A stretch of DNA of 64,000 nt from Hymenolepis diminuta (Eukaryota > Platyhelminthes > Cestoda > Cyclophyllidea > Hymenolepididae), in assembly GCA_900708905.1 (NCBI GenBank), contig CAADRB010000009.1, positions 1,138,884 to 1,202,883 of the forward strand, in the 5' to 3' direction. The notes under the pieces were generated by a model that worked only from the letters and a program-made list of their open reading frames with translations, was not told where the DNA came from and did no database searches. This document shows positions 23,791 to 36,095 of this stretch, one piece after another. Position 1 is the first letter of the stretch. Each line of letters opens with the position of its first letter. The position numbers and the translations under genes are program-made.

Positions 23791-25045
23791 GTTGTGAACT
23801 TCGTAAATAACAGATCAACCTTTTCTTAATTTTTCACATATGAAGAGCTTTGAACTTAAATCAAACTGTAGTTTAAAATATTAGCTAAAAAGCATTACTT
23901 TCTTCTCTTTATTTTTAAGTACAATTACCGGATCAACGCCGAATTGCCGCTGTTAGAATATTAAGGAGAGTCCGTCAAAAATAATGTAATTTCTAAAATA
24001 TACTTTTTCCAGGTTTTCCGTTTTCAATTATAATCTTTGGGAAATTGTTTAGTGCAACAGATTCCAGACCTATCTAACGATAAGATGTCGGCTATTCTCG
24101 ACAAAGTCATCTCCCTAACCTATAGCACAAATTATCATACAGAGGTACTAACTTTAACACTAAGGAGCATAATATTTTAATCAACAACTGGACTTCACTT
24201 CCTGACATTCCTACTGATTCGAGTAATTTAACTCATTCCTTCAAAGTGGAACTGATCCGCATTAAATCATCTTCAACCGATTGGAAAATGATTGATTTTG
24301 GAACTACGGTTATCATCTTAATTCTTTATATTAATGAATTAAAAAGAGAGTTCAAAATTTTCAAACAACTCCTATAAACGTAGTTTACTCTTATTTAAAA
24401 CCTAATATTAAATTAATAATGAGATTTAAATTGGTACTAAAAATTTCAAGGAGATCTTGAAGTTGAACATTAATTTATTTTCAACGATTTCAGTCATTTG
24501 CTTTCCAACTTCTGCTGCATTTCAGGTTTTGGTAAAAGATTACGTTGTTTTATTTATCATTTATATTTAAGTACGTACTTACCTTGTGTTTTTAAATTTT
24601 GACATAATGGTACAATACAATTTAATGCTCGAGATGGAAAATGCTTTTGATAAATTACTTCCCAGATGTCCTGTCATAGTAAAGAGGGTGAAGAAAAATG
24701 TTCTGTATTAATTTAATGTATGCATATTACAGCATTTTATCGAACAAGATATTATCCACCCTGCTTCATACGCCAAATATTTTCAGTATTGGCAATAAGC
24801 AAATGATCCGAGCCCTGACATTTATATTTCCACCCTTTTCTCTTTAAATAATGCCTTCGCGTTTTCGCGACTTTTTCAGAAAGTATATTTTCAGCTTATT
24901 TGGACTATATCCGAAAAGTCATATTTCCGTCGATAAGATAATAGGACACGGGGGTATTTTCCGAGTGATAAGGCGAATAGTTTAAAAATATCTGACAAAG
25001 ACCACATGAGATTTTCTTTAGTTCAATTTTAGCACCTAGTATGCT
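23791..25045. other. Non-coding with one weak exon candidate
   Basis: At 24583-24677 on the minus strand an ATG begins a frame of about 32 codons that ends at a perfect donor CACAAG|GTAAGT (around 24578). Composition is AT-rich and no partner exon was seen, so I do not call it a gene. Confidence 0.3.
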
Positions 25046-25049
25046 AGCA

Positions 25050-25160
25050 GTCTGATAAAGCTAAATAGGGTTCACCTTGAATGAGCTCTATAAAGCTCTG
25101 TTAGACTTCGCTGCTTGGAGATACTTAGTCATCGAAACGGCATGACCGACAACGAACTTC
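25050..25160 (+). repeat. Dispersed repeat R1, partial copy
   Basis: It contains TTCACCTTGAATGAGCTC, then AAAGCTCTGTTAGACTT, then GGCATGACCGACAACGA. These match, in order, the start of the R1 copy at 8838 (CACCTTGAGTGAATG, GGAGCTCTGCTAACTT, ACATGACCGACCCTT). The rest of the repeat is not recognisable. Confidence 0.45.
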
Positions 25161-27900
25161 AACTAACCAATTAAAAAGTTCAGGAAATCGTGGGAGTGAG
25201 CACACTCAGAACCTATTTAAAAAATCCCGAGACTTGAAGTTATGGCCATAGATATGAATTAAATAAAAAAATATGGCTTAACTTTTTTTGGAAAAAAATT
25301 TTGAACATTTACCTCGTTTAGGGCAACTATTCTTGCCAAGCGTGAACTTAAGCCTGACAATTTAAATTAATGCGATAAAATATTGCCGTTGGATAGACCC
25401 ATATACTTTTTCCTACGCTGATGTGAAATAGATAAGGAGAAACTTTGGCTAACAGCAGAAAAGTGATTTGGAAGTTAAGATGCATAAGCGAATTGTGTAC
25501 CCAACGTATTTTCATTTGCTTCATATGTTCTTTAATCGAACTGAATGGTGAGAAAAACTCCGAACTATATGTACCAAATCTTACTTTAATCTCCGCAACA
25601 CATCCACTTGTCCAACCATTGTAATGTATAGCGATTTTACAGATAAACAAACGATTATTAAAAAATTATTCGCTAAAATAGCAGCTTATTGAATAAAGAG
25701 ATGAATGGTTTTAGAGGTTTTTGGTATACTAGAACGAACAAGCCATAAAATTAAATGATCACACTAAAACACTTCTACCTTATCATTTGCTGTATCGCCT
25801 ATCATTATTTTTATGTTCGTGAATAAAAAATACAGTTGTGGATTCATCTTTTCAATCTCAAACATGTTCCATTAATTGAGAAGTTCAATGATCAGTTTAA
25901 CCAGCATATTAAGGGAGCAAAATGAACATGGGTACAGTTTTGCATAAATTATCTCTAGCATACACCTATTAATTGCAATTCAAATTTTGGGTCTTTTAGA
26001 AATAGAAATGCAGCGGAGTATGGGTACACTGTACCTAGACTAACCAGACCAAATAGAATAATCATTGACTATTGCGATATATAAAATGAACGTATTGATT
26101 AGATCGTTAAATTTCCCAAAGCAGATCAGTAAATGCAACTTATAATACTAGAGAAATATCTAAGCATGCAACAAAATAGAAGTGTGAAAATAATAGTGAA
26201 TGGAAAAAGGAAATAAAACCATCCGAGGAGACTTGATTAATCTTTGTTATTAATTCATCGGATAGTTAGGTTTTTACTTATTGGAAAGAATTTATTATTT
26301 CAAGGCATAATCTTCCAATGTCTGGCTCTCAGGTTTCTGAGTTCCTGACCAGGCCCTCAGGATCTTTTAGTAAATCGGAAAATTTGAACAAGTCTCGATG
26401 GCAGTGAATTCGGACTGTGAACAATGTTGAACTCAGATCGTTTTAATCATCGAAACCAATCCGGTATAATTCGCATGTCCTTAAAATCATTACGAGGTAA
26501 TTGAAATGTTAGTATTTGCAGAATTTTCAGTTCACTCGGCTCAAAATATAACTTATAAATATGCAAATGGCCAAAATATACTGAAAGGAATCGGCGGTGT
26601 TTTGTGTATTTGTCTTATGTCACATACTCACATGCTTTTACCCAGGGTAGTCTGCAATTCATATGTCCGGATAATGTGAAAAAGGAGACTTCTTCGCCAA
26701 AAAGGCGGCAAGTATTTCAGAATGTAATGCACCGTAAGTTTGACTATCGTCTGAAAGTTCAAGTTATATCTTAATCAGTCAATATGGAAAAAAAGTATTT
26801 TTTTTCTGCTGTATTTACAATCATTACGAATGGTTTTAACAGCAAATAACCTGAGTGGAGGGAAGATATTCTGGGCCATTCAGCCCAGCTTTTAATTTTT
26901 GTTTAAATGGCAAGTGATATTTTCCACCTTATGTTCGTCTTGTCTAAAGTATAAAACGCATTTTTGATTGTCTTTTAGTGACCTTTCAAACATGCATTTT
27001 TCAAAAATTAGAACAAAATAATACATAAGCTTATTTTAAAAGATTTTGCTTTCTTGCAGGTTGACATTTCTGAAATGAAAACGCAGGAGACATTATGACA
27101 GCTTACTAATTCACAAACTCTCACGGAAATAATGACATTCATCTGCCAAACGAGGACAGCTTGGAAAATATCAGAGGAAACAACTTTATGTTGCTGTTTG
27201 CGTTTATTTCGCGATATAGATGACAAACTATATCAAAGTTGTCATTATATGACGTCAATATAGACGAGTTGGGATTTCTAATCATTTTCACTCCCTTATT
27301 TCATTTCCTCTATCTTCAAAGGTAGAAGACAGATGAAATCCAAACAAGATGTGTTTAGAGGCATTTTTTTTCGGTTTCATCTTCTCCTGTTTCGTGTTTA
27401 AAGGAAATTGTCGAAACTGGTAGATCCAAAAGGAAATTAAAATAATCATTTGAATTCATCCACAGTTCACGTAAAAATAGTTTTGAAATGTTCAAAACGC
27501 TTATGCTAATCACATTTACAGGCTCATAACCGGAAGTAGATTTAAATTAATCAATAAATCAACTGGTCAAATGGACTTGAACATCTCGAACACCAATTTA
27601 TCCATATTCTTCATTTCGTCTCTTAATATGTTTAACTTTTGTTTTCTATTTTGCGTGTTCAGATGTTATTATATAATTATTTTTTTACTGCCATGGGTAA
27701 TTAACTTATTCCTTTCAGTATTTGCTTTTTACAATCTCATTACCAACTACAACTGCATTTTATTCATTTATTACAAGTGACAATTTATCCATCAAAGAAT
27801 ATTTTCAGTTGATATCATTGTTTATAAAGTCAGGCTAAACAAATTGAGCGTGACAAATAGAAATCCCGAGCTACCATAGATAATGGACAAAAATCGCTGT
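25161..27900. other. Non-coding, no feature seen
   Basis: Short frames at 25348-25650 (-), 27008-27226 (-) and 27571-27780 (+) have no motif, and their composition matches the background. Confidence 0.45.
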
Positions 27901-27904
27901 GAAT

Positions 27905-28000
27905 GGTAATGTGGCATAGTTGTTAGTTCGGGCTTTTGTTTAAATTAACTGGTTCAAGGTTAATAAAATCAAGCAATTGTTCCATAAAAATCAATTCGCT
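27905..28000 (+). repeat. Possible SINE head, weak
   Basis: GTGGCATAGTTGTTAGTTCG followed about 30 bases later by TAACTGGTTCAAGGTTAA has the spacing and look of box A and box B of a tRNA-derived SINE. The family body sequence is not evident. Confidence 0.3.
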
Positions 28001-28282
28001 CGTGGATCAGAAATAGCCATATACATGCTGTGCGCTAAGTGGATTTGCTTCCTCAAATCAAATTTGGTCACATGGTCGCTGAGCTATGATGGACGACCGG
28101 AACATTCAGAGCGTACTGACTTTTTAGGTAAATGGATTGGTTGATTATGCCATCTTAATACAGGTAACCAAGAACAACTGATGAGTGACTTGGCAAAGTT
28201 TAGAGAACTCTAGAGAGAATTCAAAGTTCTGTTTCTAATGCTCGACCTTTTTATTCCCTAGAATGCTTGTGGATGGCCCCGT

Positions 28283-28445
28283 TTTCATTTCATGTTTTGA
28301 TCACTGTACAAAGTGTCACATCATCGAGTTCCAATACGGCATCCAAGAACTCCCTCGCGTACATAGAAACCGCATCCGAAGGAAGTGGAATTGCTTCAGG
28401 TTCTGGTACTATGTCAAAGCTGCTACCTGTCGGTGAACTCGTTTG
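28283..28445. other. G+C-richer segment open on both strands
   Basis: A plus-strand frame (28267-28494, Ser-rich, after a TTATTCCCTAG acceptor-like tract) overlaps a minus-strand frame. The minus reading is more protein-like: DIVPEPEAIPLPSDAVSMYA then REFLDAVLELDDVTLCT, stop near 28295. The minus frame could enter from CGACAG near 28425. One of the two may be a real exon; I cannot decide which. Confidence 0.25.
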
Positions 28446-28499
28446 CTACTGCGTCGTCATTTTCAAGGAATGGCTAGAGATATTATTGTTGTGATCTCT

Positions 28500-31400
28500 T
28501 TACGAAGTGTTGCAACATCGAGTAAATAAGTCAAGACTCTCCTGTCACTGGATCAGCCAGCGATGGTCGGAAAGCCCGCCCAATTTATTGATAGAAAAAT
28601 GTGATTTGAATACAAACGCTGCTTCGTGGAACTTGGACATTGATGCCTCCATATGATGATTTGAATTCATGTAGCTATCTATGTGAAAACCCTCCGATCG
28701 TTAGGGAATACTGTTGTCGAGGGTTTATTATTTCCAATTGCCAGGTGTTAATTAATATCTACTCTTCATTCTAGTTAAGCAATGCTTAAAATAATGTCCA
28801 AAAATGAGGTCATCTATGATTTTAATGTTCTAAACCACCTCCTTTCCATTTTTACTGACAATCTATAGATGTACTGAATGAAAGAATCGACAGAAATTCT
28901 AATTTATTTCTTCTTTGACAAATATATTTTATTTAGCTCTAGCATTTGTATATACATACAGCAACATTCAATCAAAATGAAAATTAAATTTTTATCACTT
29001 TTTTATTTTGGTAAAATATTTTTTCGTTGAAGAGGATTAAAGTAGATGCTTTAAATTTGACAGTGACAGCTTCAAAGTAAATAAAGTTTATCTCCTGTGA
29101 AAAAGCGCACTTTGGCAAGAAATAAACTGAAAACTAACACTAAGTGAATAAAATTTAATTTAATAAAAAGACTTTTTGCACCATCAATGCATCAAATTTA
29201 ATAACACACAAAATTAGGAAGAAGCTAAAATGTGGATTTCATATTTTTAGAATTATCTCATCGAAACCCAAAGATTGGTTAGGCTTTACAATGCTGTATT
29301 ACTGTTGTAAGTCGTAATTTCCAACCAGTCTATGCTGATAACTACAGAAAAACATTTTCATAGTTAACCAACTAAAATTGTAATTTCTTATTCAAATAAA
29401 ATAAAAATGAATTCTTGCTATATAAATGTCTGTATTAGTAAAGTTGGAATATGAAAATCAATACTTTGGTTGTTATTATATAAATAAAAACCATGAAAAA
29501 AATATCGTTTTTACAATTTCATTGTCATTGTTAGTAGTCCTGAAATCAATTGTATTTCTGGCGAAATTTTTTATAACAAAAACTCAGCTAAAGATTTTCG
29601 TGAAATTTTGTATATTATAAAATGTTTCATTATTTTATCGGTACAAACAGGCGGTAGATCTACATTAACAAACTAAGATAATGTAACAACAGAGCTCAGC
29701 CCCGAAAAAGTAAAATGGGGGAGGTAGGAACAAAAAATCCCGAAGTGACCTTGAATAAACAATTACGCCAAAAAATGCATTATGCACTTTTGCGGAAATA
29801 ATTGGAGAATGAAAAATGAAAGCATTCTGGGTAAAATAATGCTATTTTCTATTGTCAATAATAATTTCTTATTGCAGGAAATAGTGCATGTATATAATTG
29901 CTGGGTACGTCTCGTAAAGATTCGGCCCTTATATTTATTTAAAGATTAGCAACAAATTGTATTGACGCTGGTTGGCTAAATCAGGTAGGTTTACCCCATA
30001 TGTTTAAAGTAATATTGACACCTATTTGTTGAATTATCGATTAAGTTTACCTTTACGATCAGATTTTGGAGTATGTGAGGGGAAGAGGGTGTGGCTTTGA
30101 AGATGTTGATGTAAAATGAAGTAGCAGGCCCAGCTAACTAGCCAATCAGAAAACTCCACAAACTTAGTTTCACAAAAATGGATAGATAAAATAATTTTAC
30201 ATTGAAAAATAATGAAGAGTAAATGGCAATTTTGTAATTAGTAACGTAAAAATACGATTTATTCGGAGACCAAATACCAAAATGCTGATGGTAAATTGCA
30301 CGGCAAACTCCAATGGACATAAATGGATCCCGAGAAATTCATGTTCTGAAGTGTATAAATAAGATCAAAAATTAAAAATAAATTGATAAGCCAGTCAAGA
30401 TTTCTGGTAATTTAGATAAGCGATAAAATAACTTCAAGTTATAAATTAACGAAAACCGTTTTATGGACCTATATGTAGATGAATCACATCTACGGAAATA
30501 GGGTTAATAAGACAGACATCAATCAGAGAATTATCCTCAATTTTAACAAAAACAAAGCGGAAATAGTCGAGCTTTAAAATCCTACTGGAAATCGTATAAA
30601 TTCTTAAAGAAATGGGGAAATCTATTCTTAGTATTAAACAGGAGAAAATTTAAAATTTCAAACATCAAAGTCTTCTTCCTTTTCCTTCAAGTTAAGGAGC
30701 TTAAATTATCCACCGGGCCATGTAGTTGAATGTATACAAATTCTAGAAAAAAGATATATTTCTATATACATATATTTTTCGAGATTAATGAAATTTTAGA
30801 GGTTTACAATCTCCCTTTGCCTCACTGTTTTTTCAAAGTATCTTAATACTAAGAATTATATATACCAGCGTTAACTCTTATGCCAATTTAGGTACACTAT
30901 ATTTTAAATATAGACAGAAAAGCTATTCATATTTTAGAAAAGCTTATCAAATATCTTGGGTTGTTCAGTTTTCGAAAATAAAGGAAAAATTTTTTAAATT
31001 AATATGGGAAATCCGAGTTCATCATAAACTCTGATTCCAGATAAAAGTATATTTTTCAAGTTCGATTTCATTTTTTAATGCTCCTTCTCAAATGGCATTA
31101 GGTTGGTTTTGTAACTTAAAGTAGCAAATGAGAAGATTCTGGCACTTGATTTCGGCTAGAAAAGATGAAAATAGATTTATCATGTATAGATGTCACCTTG
31201 TTTCTACGAAATACTTCTTATCACTATTTAAATCTGGTACTCTGCGTATCTTAGAATATGTGAAAAAACCTTTTAGAAATATGCAAATATCCTTAAATTT
31301 GCATTTTTTTCATAAATGGCCCATTTGCAAGCAAACTTTCCCTTTCCAGCCTCATTTTTGTCTTCCATTTGATGCAGAGAAATAGCTACATCCGCGTGTA

Positions 31401-34130
31401 CTCATTTCAAAATTATCACTTCAAACGCATGCTAGCTAGACACTGAGAAAAGTACATTCTTAAAGTATTATAAACTCTTTCAAATATCAGTACACAGTGC
31501 TAATTGTGTGTTTAGATGAAAGCCTTTATATAAAGGAGAAAATATTATCTTGAAATGATATTAAATATCTTACTTTGAGGAAATCAATATTTTAATTATG
31601 TCTTCTTCCCAATTATTGAAATACAGTTTAGCTTTTGAATTGCTTCTTTAAACTAATTGAAGATCCATACTCACTATTTTTTGATAACAATTGAACTAAA
31701 ACAATTTTTTATACAACAAAGAGAACTTATTTTTTCCCTTTTGTGACTAAAATATCAGCTTGTAGATTGTTTCATTTGATTTCATTTGAATTAAAAATAC
31801 CGACTAAAACTGCTGCTACTATGCTGAATTGAACTTTTCTTGCATTACGGAATGTTGGCAGTTCACCAAATCGCCCGTATTAAATGAATCTTAAATTAGT
31901 GTAAAACGTACTTTATGTGCTATTTTGTTGGCAAGCATCAGCTTAATTAAATCGAGACAGTGAGCACAATCCGCGTTGCTGTTTTCTGCAATATCCCAAA
32001 TTCTCGATTGTGCTTTGCGTCATTTTGTTTAAAAGGCAGTTTTCCCTATTACTAGATAAAACTTGAATTCTCTATGATTTTACAGTATTGCGAGCTTGTA
32101 TAACTATCACAAATGCCAGTTTCTGAATAATCATTTATTATATAGATAATGAACCTTAGTTGCTTATAATAATCCGCAAATACAATAAAAGCACAAGTAT
32201 CGATAAAAATCGATCTCGATATTTCAAATTTATTTCTGCAACTTATACCCAAAGTATAGATTTACGTTTTTGAGGCATTAAGAATGAGTGGGAGTGGAAG
32301 AAAGTGAAAGGAGGAGGAAGTAACATGCGCAAACTAAACTATCATATACAAATTTGAGTTGATTAGCCAGTGTCCTACTTACATTTGATTAGTGACCATT
32401 AAAAATTGTTACATTACATCTAGAGCGAGTCAACTTGTTTTTGTGCACTTTTATCTCAAATGACTGCCACATTAGAATTCCGAAACAAAGTTCATATTTT
32501 TGAAAATTTCACAATCTGATTTTAATACAAAACTTCATTTTTACCTTCTATTTTACTTCAGTTAAATTTCTCTACCTTTTGTACATTATCTTCTCCAATT
32601 TTGCCCTTGTAATTGCAGGCTCGCCTCTATTACTTTGTTTTTAAAATAAATTTCAGAGAGGAAAGAATAAACAGTTAAATTAATTACAATGTTCTGTTCA
32701 AGAGCTTGAGTCAGCGTGTACTATAGTCAAACGCTGATATTATTTTCAGCAGCAAAACGTTATTGTTATATTTCGACTAATTCAATTTTGAGGTTCTTCA
32801 TACTATGTACATGTAATTTTGCAAAAATAGAATTTCAAACCTGGACAGTCAGTGTCTAGAAGATTTCGTATCTACAGCAGAATTTTTTAATTCTCAGTTT
32901 TTTCTAAAACAAAGTAAATGCGTTTTTTCTTAATTCTGACAAGAATTTTATTTATCTACTAAATAAGAAATTGGTGTAATACCAACTCCAATACCAACAC
33001 TTCCAGAATGACTATAAACACCTTTCAACTATCAGAACTCTAGACTATTTTAACTAATTATGGAGATAAAATGTGGTTAGGAGCAGATGTCTGAAGAAAC
33101 TACTCAAAGTGGAAGTCTAATGACCGACAAATATCTAACATGCTGGTCTTTGCTTCCATTTTAATCCATTTCTGTGTATTACCATTTTCTTGTCATTTAC
33201 CTCACTTGCAATACTTGGCTCAATCAGCTATCATTACTTCCTATCTGAAACCTTCTTTCTCTTATTTCTTCCAACTGTGCTTGTGGTTTGAACAGAATAA
33301 TACAAAATGGAGCCAACAAAACCCGAACAAAGATTATCTTACGTATCTCTAAGCTGTATGTAGATAAAACATATCTGTTATATGAGCCAATAAAAATTCT
33401 CTTTCAATCTGTGGCTCATTTTTCGGCAGTCTTATTACATGAAAAGACATCCCTCTGGTAGTCAGAACTAATCGCGTGTTAACCTAGGTCAACATACAGT
33501 GTTAACCACCGGATCATCTTTTGGACCTTTTATATATGATATAATTACCTTTTTTCCTCCTTCAAAAAAAGTAAATCACGGCAACCTCAGGAAACTCAGG
33601 GAAGTCTCCTCTCATGTCTTTTCCCATATTTACTACACCTACTTCTCTGTCAGCAGTTATTTTGCAAAGATCGACTTAACTTTTCCATTTTTTACTATCG
33701 GATAGCGTGTCATATGTACAATTGTAATTGGTAATAATGAACATTAATTTTCTCAAGTTGTGAAAGAACCTCAACTGACGTCATCATTTCTCAAATGCCT
33801 AATGCTGAATTCATCTCATCTTTATATTCATATTAAAATTTATACATACTGTTTCATGTTGTCAAATTCTGATCTATAGTAAACGCATATTGAGTGAATG
33901 TAATTCTTAGCTGATAAATAATTTAAAACCTGAATGCTAACTTTTCTTAGAGCGCTTGGCTGACTTATAATTTTTGAAATAACAAGGTCCCCTTTCTAAT
34001 AATAAAAATTATATTGAAGCTCAAATTAAAGATACTATTCCTTTTCATTGAAGCTAATGCCTGGTCTGAAAAAAAAATTTGGCGTGAAGAAATTTATTCA
34101 CTCTGTCTTGAAAGAGGGAGAGATAAATAA
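28500..34130. other. Long non-coding block
   Basis: I found no repeat shared with the rest of the window and no exon candidate. All frames here are short, AT-rich and without motifs. Sequence near 30720-30790 and 31770-31790 is simple (TA-rich, and a doubled TTTCATTTGA). Confidence 0.4.
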
Positions 34131-34139
34131 GCAGTGGAA

Positions 34140-34480
34140 AATCTAATAAATTTACAAAGCACACAAGCGCGGTAACATCAGACAGAGTTCAACAAGAAGC
34201 AGGTGGCGGAATTTTATAGCAGTGGGGCTTTCAAGGACACGAGACTAATATCCGCCCGCTCAGCCCTTTCCAGCCTAGGTAGGCAGCAACATCATCACCA
34301 CTGCTGCTGCTATTGCTGCTGCAAGGTGAAGTTGATGCGGCAAAGAGCACGTGACAAAGTTCAAAGACTTCGCGACGCGGCGCGAAACAGGCATTTGTAC
34401 AATAGTGGCGGCGACTCTGAAGCGCTAGAGCGCGCGTAACAGTCTTTGATCTGACCGGCTGGAGTGAAGGAAGGCGCATT
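34140..34480. promoter_or_regulatory. CpG-rich island, possible promoter and first exon
   Basis: This is the most CpG-dense part of the window. It has GCGACGCGGCGCG near 34371-34383, GCGCTAGAGCGCGCG near 34421-34436, an E-box CACGTG (34348-34353) and a TGCTGCTGCTATTGCTGCTG run (about 34302-34321). Frames are open in several registers. On the minus strand an ATG frame (34479 to 34231) starts MRLPSLQPVRSK and is Arg/Ser/Ala-rich like a targeting peptide. On the plus strand a consensus donor CTGCAAG|GTGAAG sits at 34325/34326, in phase with the candidate exon at 35559. No ATG precedes that donor in frame, so on the plus strand it would be 5' untranslated. Confidence 0.4.
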
Positions 34481-34744
34481 TGGGAACTTACAAATATCTG
34501 TGCTATTACTTGAACTATAAAGTGGAATCATGAAACATTTCACATTCTCATCATTCAAAAACTCTTGCTATTTATAAACATTTTGTCTGAAAGGTAGACG
34601 ATATGTATTTTTGTTAAAATTATAGTAGGATTATTTAGCGAATTTTAATATCATATTATGAGGAGTATTTATTCTGTCCTTACTGCAGCAGGTTTAACTA
34701 CTTTAAGTGTTCTGAATTATCTTTTGAGGATGAACTAACTCATC

Positions 34745-34945
34745 AGCATGTTTCAGAAGGCGCTCCCACCACTGATCTTTAATAGGGAGGTTGCATCAAA
34801 GAGCTTCGTCGGTGAAAGTCCGAATTCTACAATCAGACTTAATTGGTATAGCATGTCATTCCGTTCACTGGATATACTAATGGGCTTCTGACTTAGCAGA
34901 TGGGTACTTGATCCACTGCGCCATTGGCATTTCCGAGTATTAATG
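34745..34945 (-). repeat. tRNA-derived SINE copy, inverted
   Basis: The minus strand reads GCCAATGGCGCAGTGGATCA (box A side), then CATCTGCTAAGTCAGAAGCC, then TATCCAGTGAACGGAATGAC. These are the same blocks as 23166-23405 (GGTGGAGCAGAGGTTAAT, CTGCTAAGTCAGGGG, CCAGTGCGCGGAATGGCC). Box B is poorly kept. Confidence 0.68.
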
Positions 34946-35099
34946 CAGCTCGTACTACTCAAGAAATATTATAAAACACAAAATACAAAGCTAAATTTGA
35001 AAAATGCTTCTGTATTAAAGGATATAGTAATTAATGGTAAAAATATGTTAATGAGTATGCTTATGTTGCTATATAACAACGTTAGTGACAAAGAAATAG

Positions 35100-35338
35100 T
35101 CCTTATTTCGTTCACAAGAAATCTGAGTGGGCGTCACACTAGTGCAATTAGCCACTTTCGAATGAGGGTAAACTATGGCAGAATGACGCATTAAGAGTAA
35201 AGACAATTAAAATTCCACTCGTAACACCAATGATTTGGTCATACCGTTCACTTGAAGTATGCAAACATGTATTGAACCTGTGACCTCTGAATTGGCAGAG
35301 GTGGACATTGACCAATACGCTTCTAATAAATGGTCATT
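35100..35338 (-). repeat. tRNA-derived SINE copy, inverted
   Basis: The minus strand reads TGCCAATTCAGAGGTCACAG then GGTTCAATA (box B), and further along CAAGTGAACGGTATGACCAA. The order and spacing match the SINE family. It lies about 150 bp from the copy at 34745-34945 in the same orientation. Confidence 0.6.
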
Positions 35339-35558
35339 CATCTTTCCACTTATTGGTTATGTCGGTGCTGTTTGTTTATTCAATCATGCACTTATAAATT
35401 AAAATAGGCGTGCTCAAAAAAAAGTTAAAACACTTAACTAATCTCTTCTATTCTAAGAGGTCGAAAATTAGGCTATAGAACAGCTTAGCAAACTGAATTT
35501 CCAGAAATAATAAATGTATTTCTATCTCTATTTTTTCCTTTTCCTTGGAAATTTTTAG

Positions 35559-35762
35559 AACTTGCACACCGACTCATTGGCCTTCTCAGTCTCTATGTAC
35601 TACCCGCTTACCGATTCACAACTCTGTCCCATTTGTCGGTTACTCATTAAAGAACAAGGGACTCACTCTGTCGCCTTATCGACATTCGCGCTATCACAAC
35701 TCGAGTCGTCTTTGCTTTCCTCTTTCCAATCAATTCCTCCGTTGAATATAATTCAGTCAAAT
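35559..35762 (+). CDS. Candidate coding exon cut off by LTR element, unknown product
   Basis: A strong acceptor (pyrimidine tract TTTTTTCCTTTTCC, then ATTTTTAG at 35551-35558) opens a frame that stays open for 68 codons up to the left end of the LTR retrotransposon. It contains MYYPLTDSQLCPICRLLIKE followed by a Ser/Leu-rich stretch (ALSQLESSLLSSF). The CPIC pair could be half of a zinc site, but no partner cysteines follow before the LTR. The frame reads on into the LTR and stops at 35895-35897. No splice donor was seen before the LTR, so the exon may be terminal, or the insertion may have cut it. I do not recognise the family. The phase fits a donor at 34325 in the CpG island. Confidence 0.4.
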
Positions 35763-36040
35763 TGTCAAGAAGTCAATGGAAGTATGCAAACTATTGAATA
35801 CTTTCACAATGATGATATTAACATTTTATTTTACATTTTCTTCCCTTTTATAATAATAATAATGACGTTTAATTATGAAACCGTTTATCTGAACTAAAGG
35901 CTAAATTTGTGCATTACACAATTTTCCATGGGACAACGGATTGTCATTTTATAAAGTTCAAACATCTTTAAATTTGTCTTTTCTTCTCCTCTCTACTGCT
36001 ATTTTTTGGATATTTTGGGACTGTTAGCTGGAATCGCATA
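35763..36040 (+). repeat. 5' LTR
   Basis: It starts near TGTCAAG and ends near GAATCGCATA; both limits are approximate. The core (35822-36018, 197 bp) matches 38984-39180 at all but two positions. Outside the core the two LTRs are far less alike. Inside are a TATAATAATAATAATGACG stretch, which could serve as a promoter, and a C/T-rich tail. Confidence 0.85.
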
Positions 36041-36041
36041 G

Positions 36042-36060
36042 TTTGGCGACGTGATGTTGA
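36042..36060 (+). other. Candidate primer binding site
   Basis: TTTGGCGACGTGATG lies directly after the 5' LTR. It carries the TGG (36044-36046) expected to pair with the CCA end of a tRNA primer. The tRNA species was not identified. Confidence 0.5.
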
Positions 36061-36095
36061 AAAAGAACTCATCATTTTAAAAACTGACGCCGTAA

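Noticed and set aside
28175..28215. Hammerhead ribozyme (CTGATGAG present; also at 36766 and, on the minus strand, near 34740)
   Set aside because: None is followed by the required stem and GAAA core at suitable spacing.
34203..34439. Plus-strand frame with His and Cys runs as a protein
   Set aside because: It starts at GTG, has no ATG before the donor, and the runs come from a CAT/TGC triplet stretch that is open in several frames.
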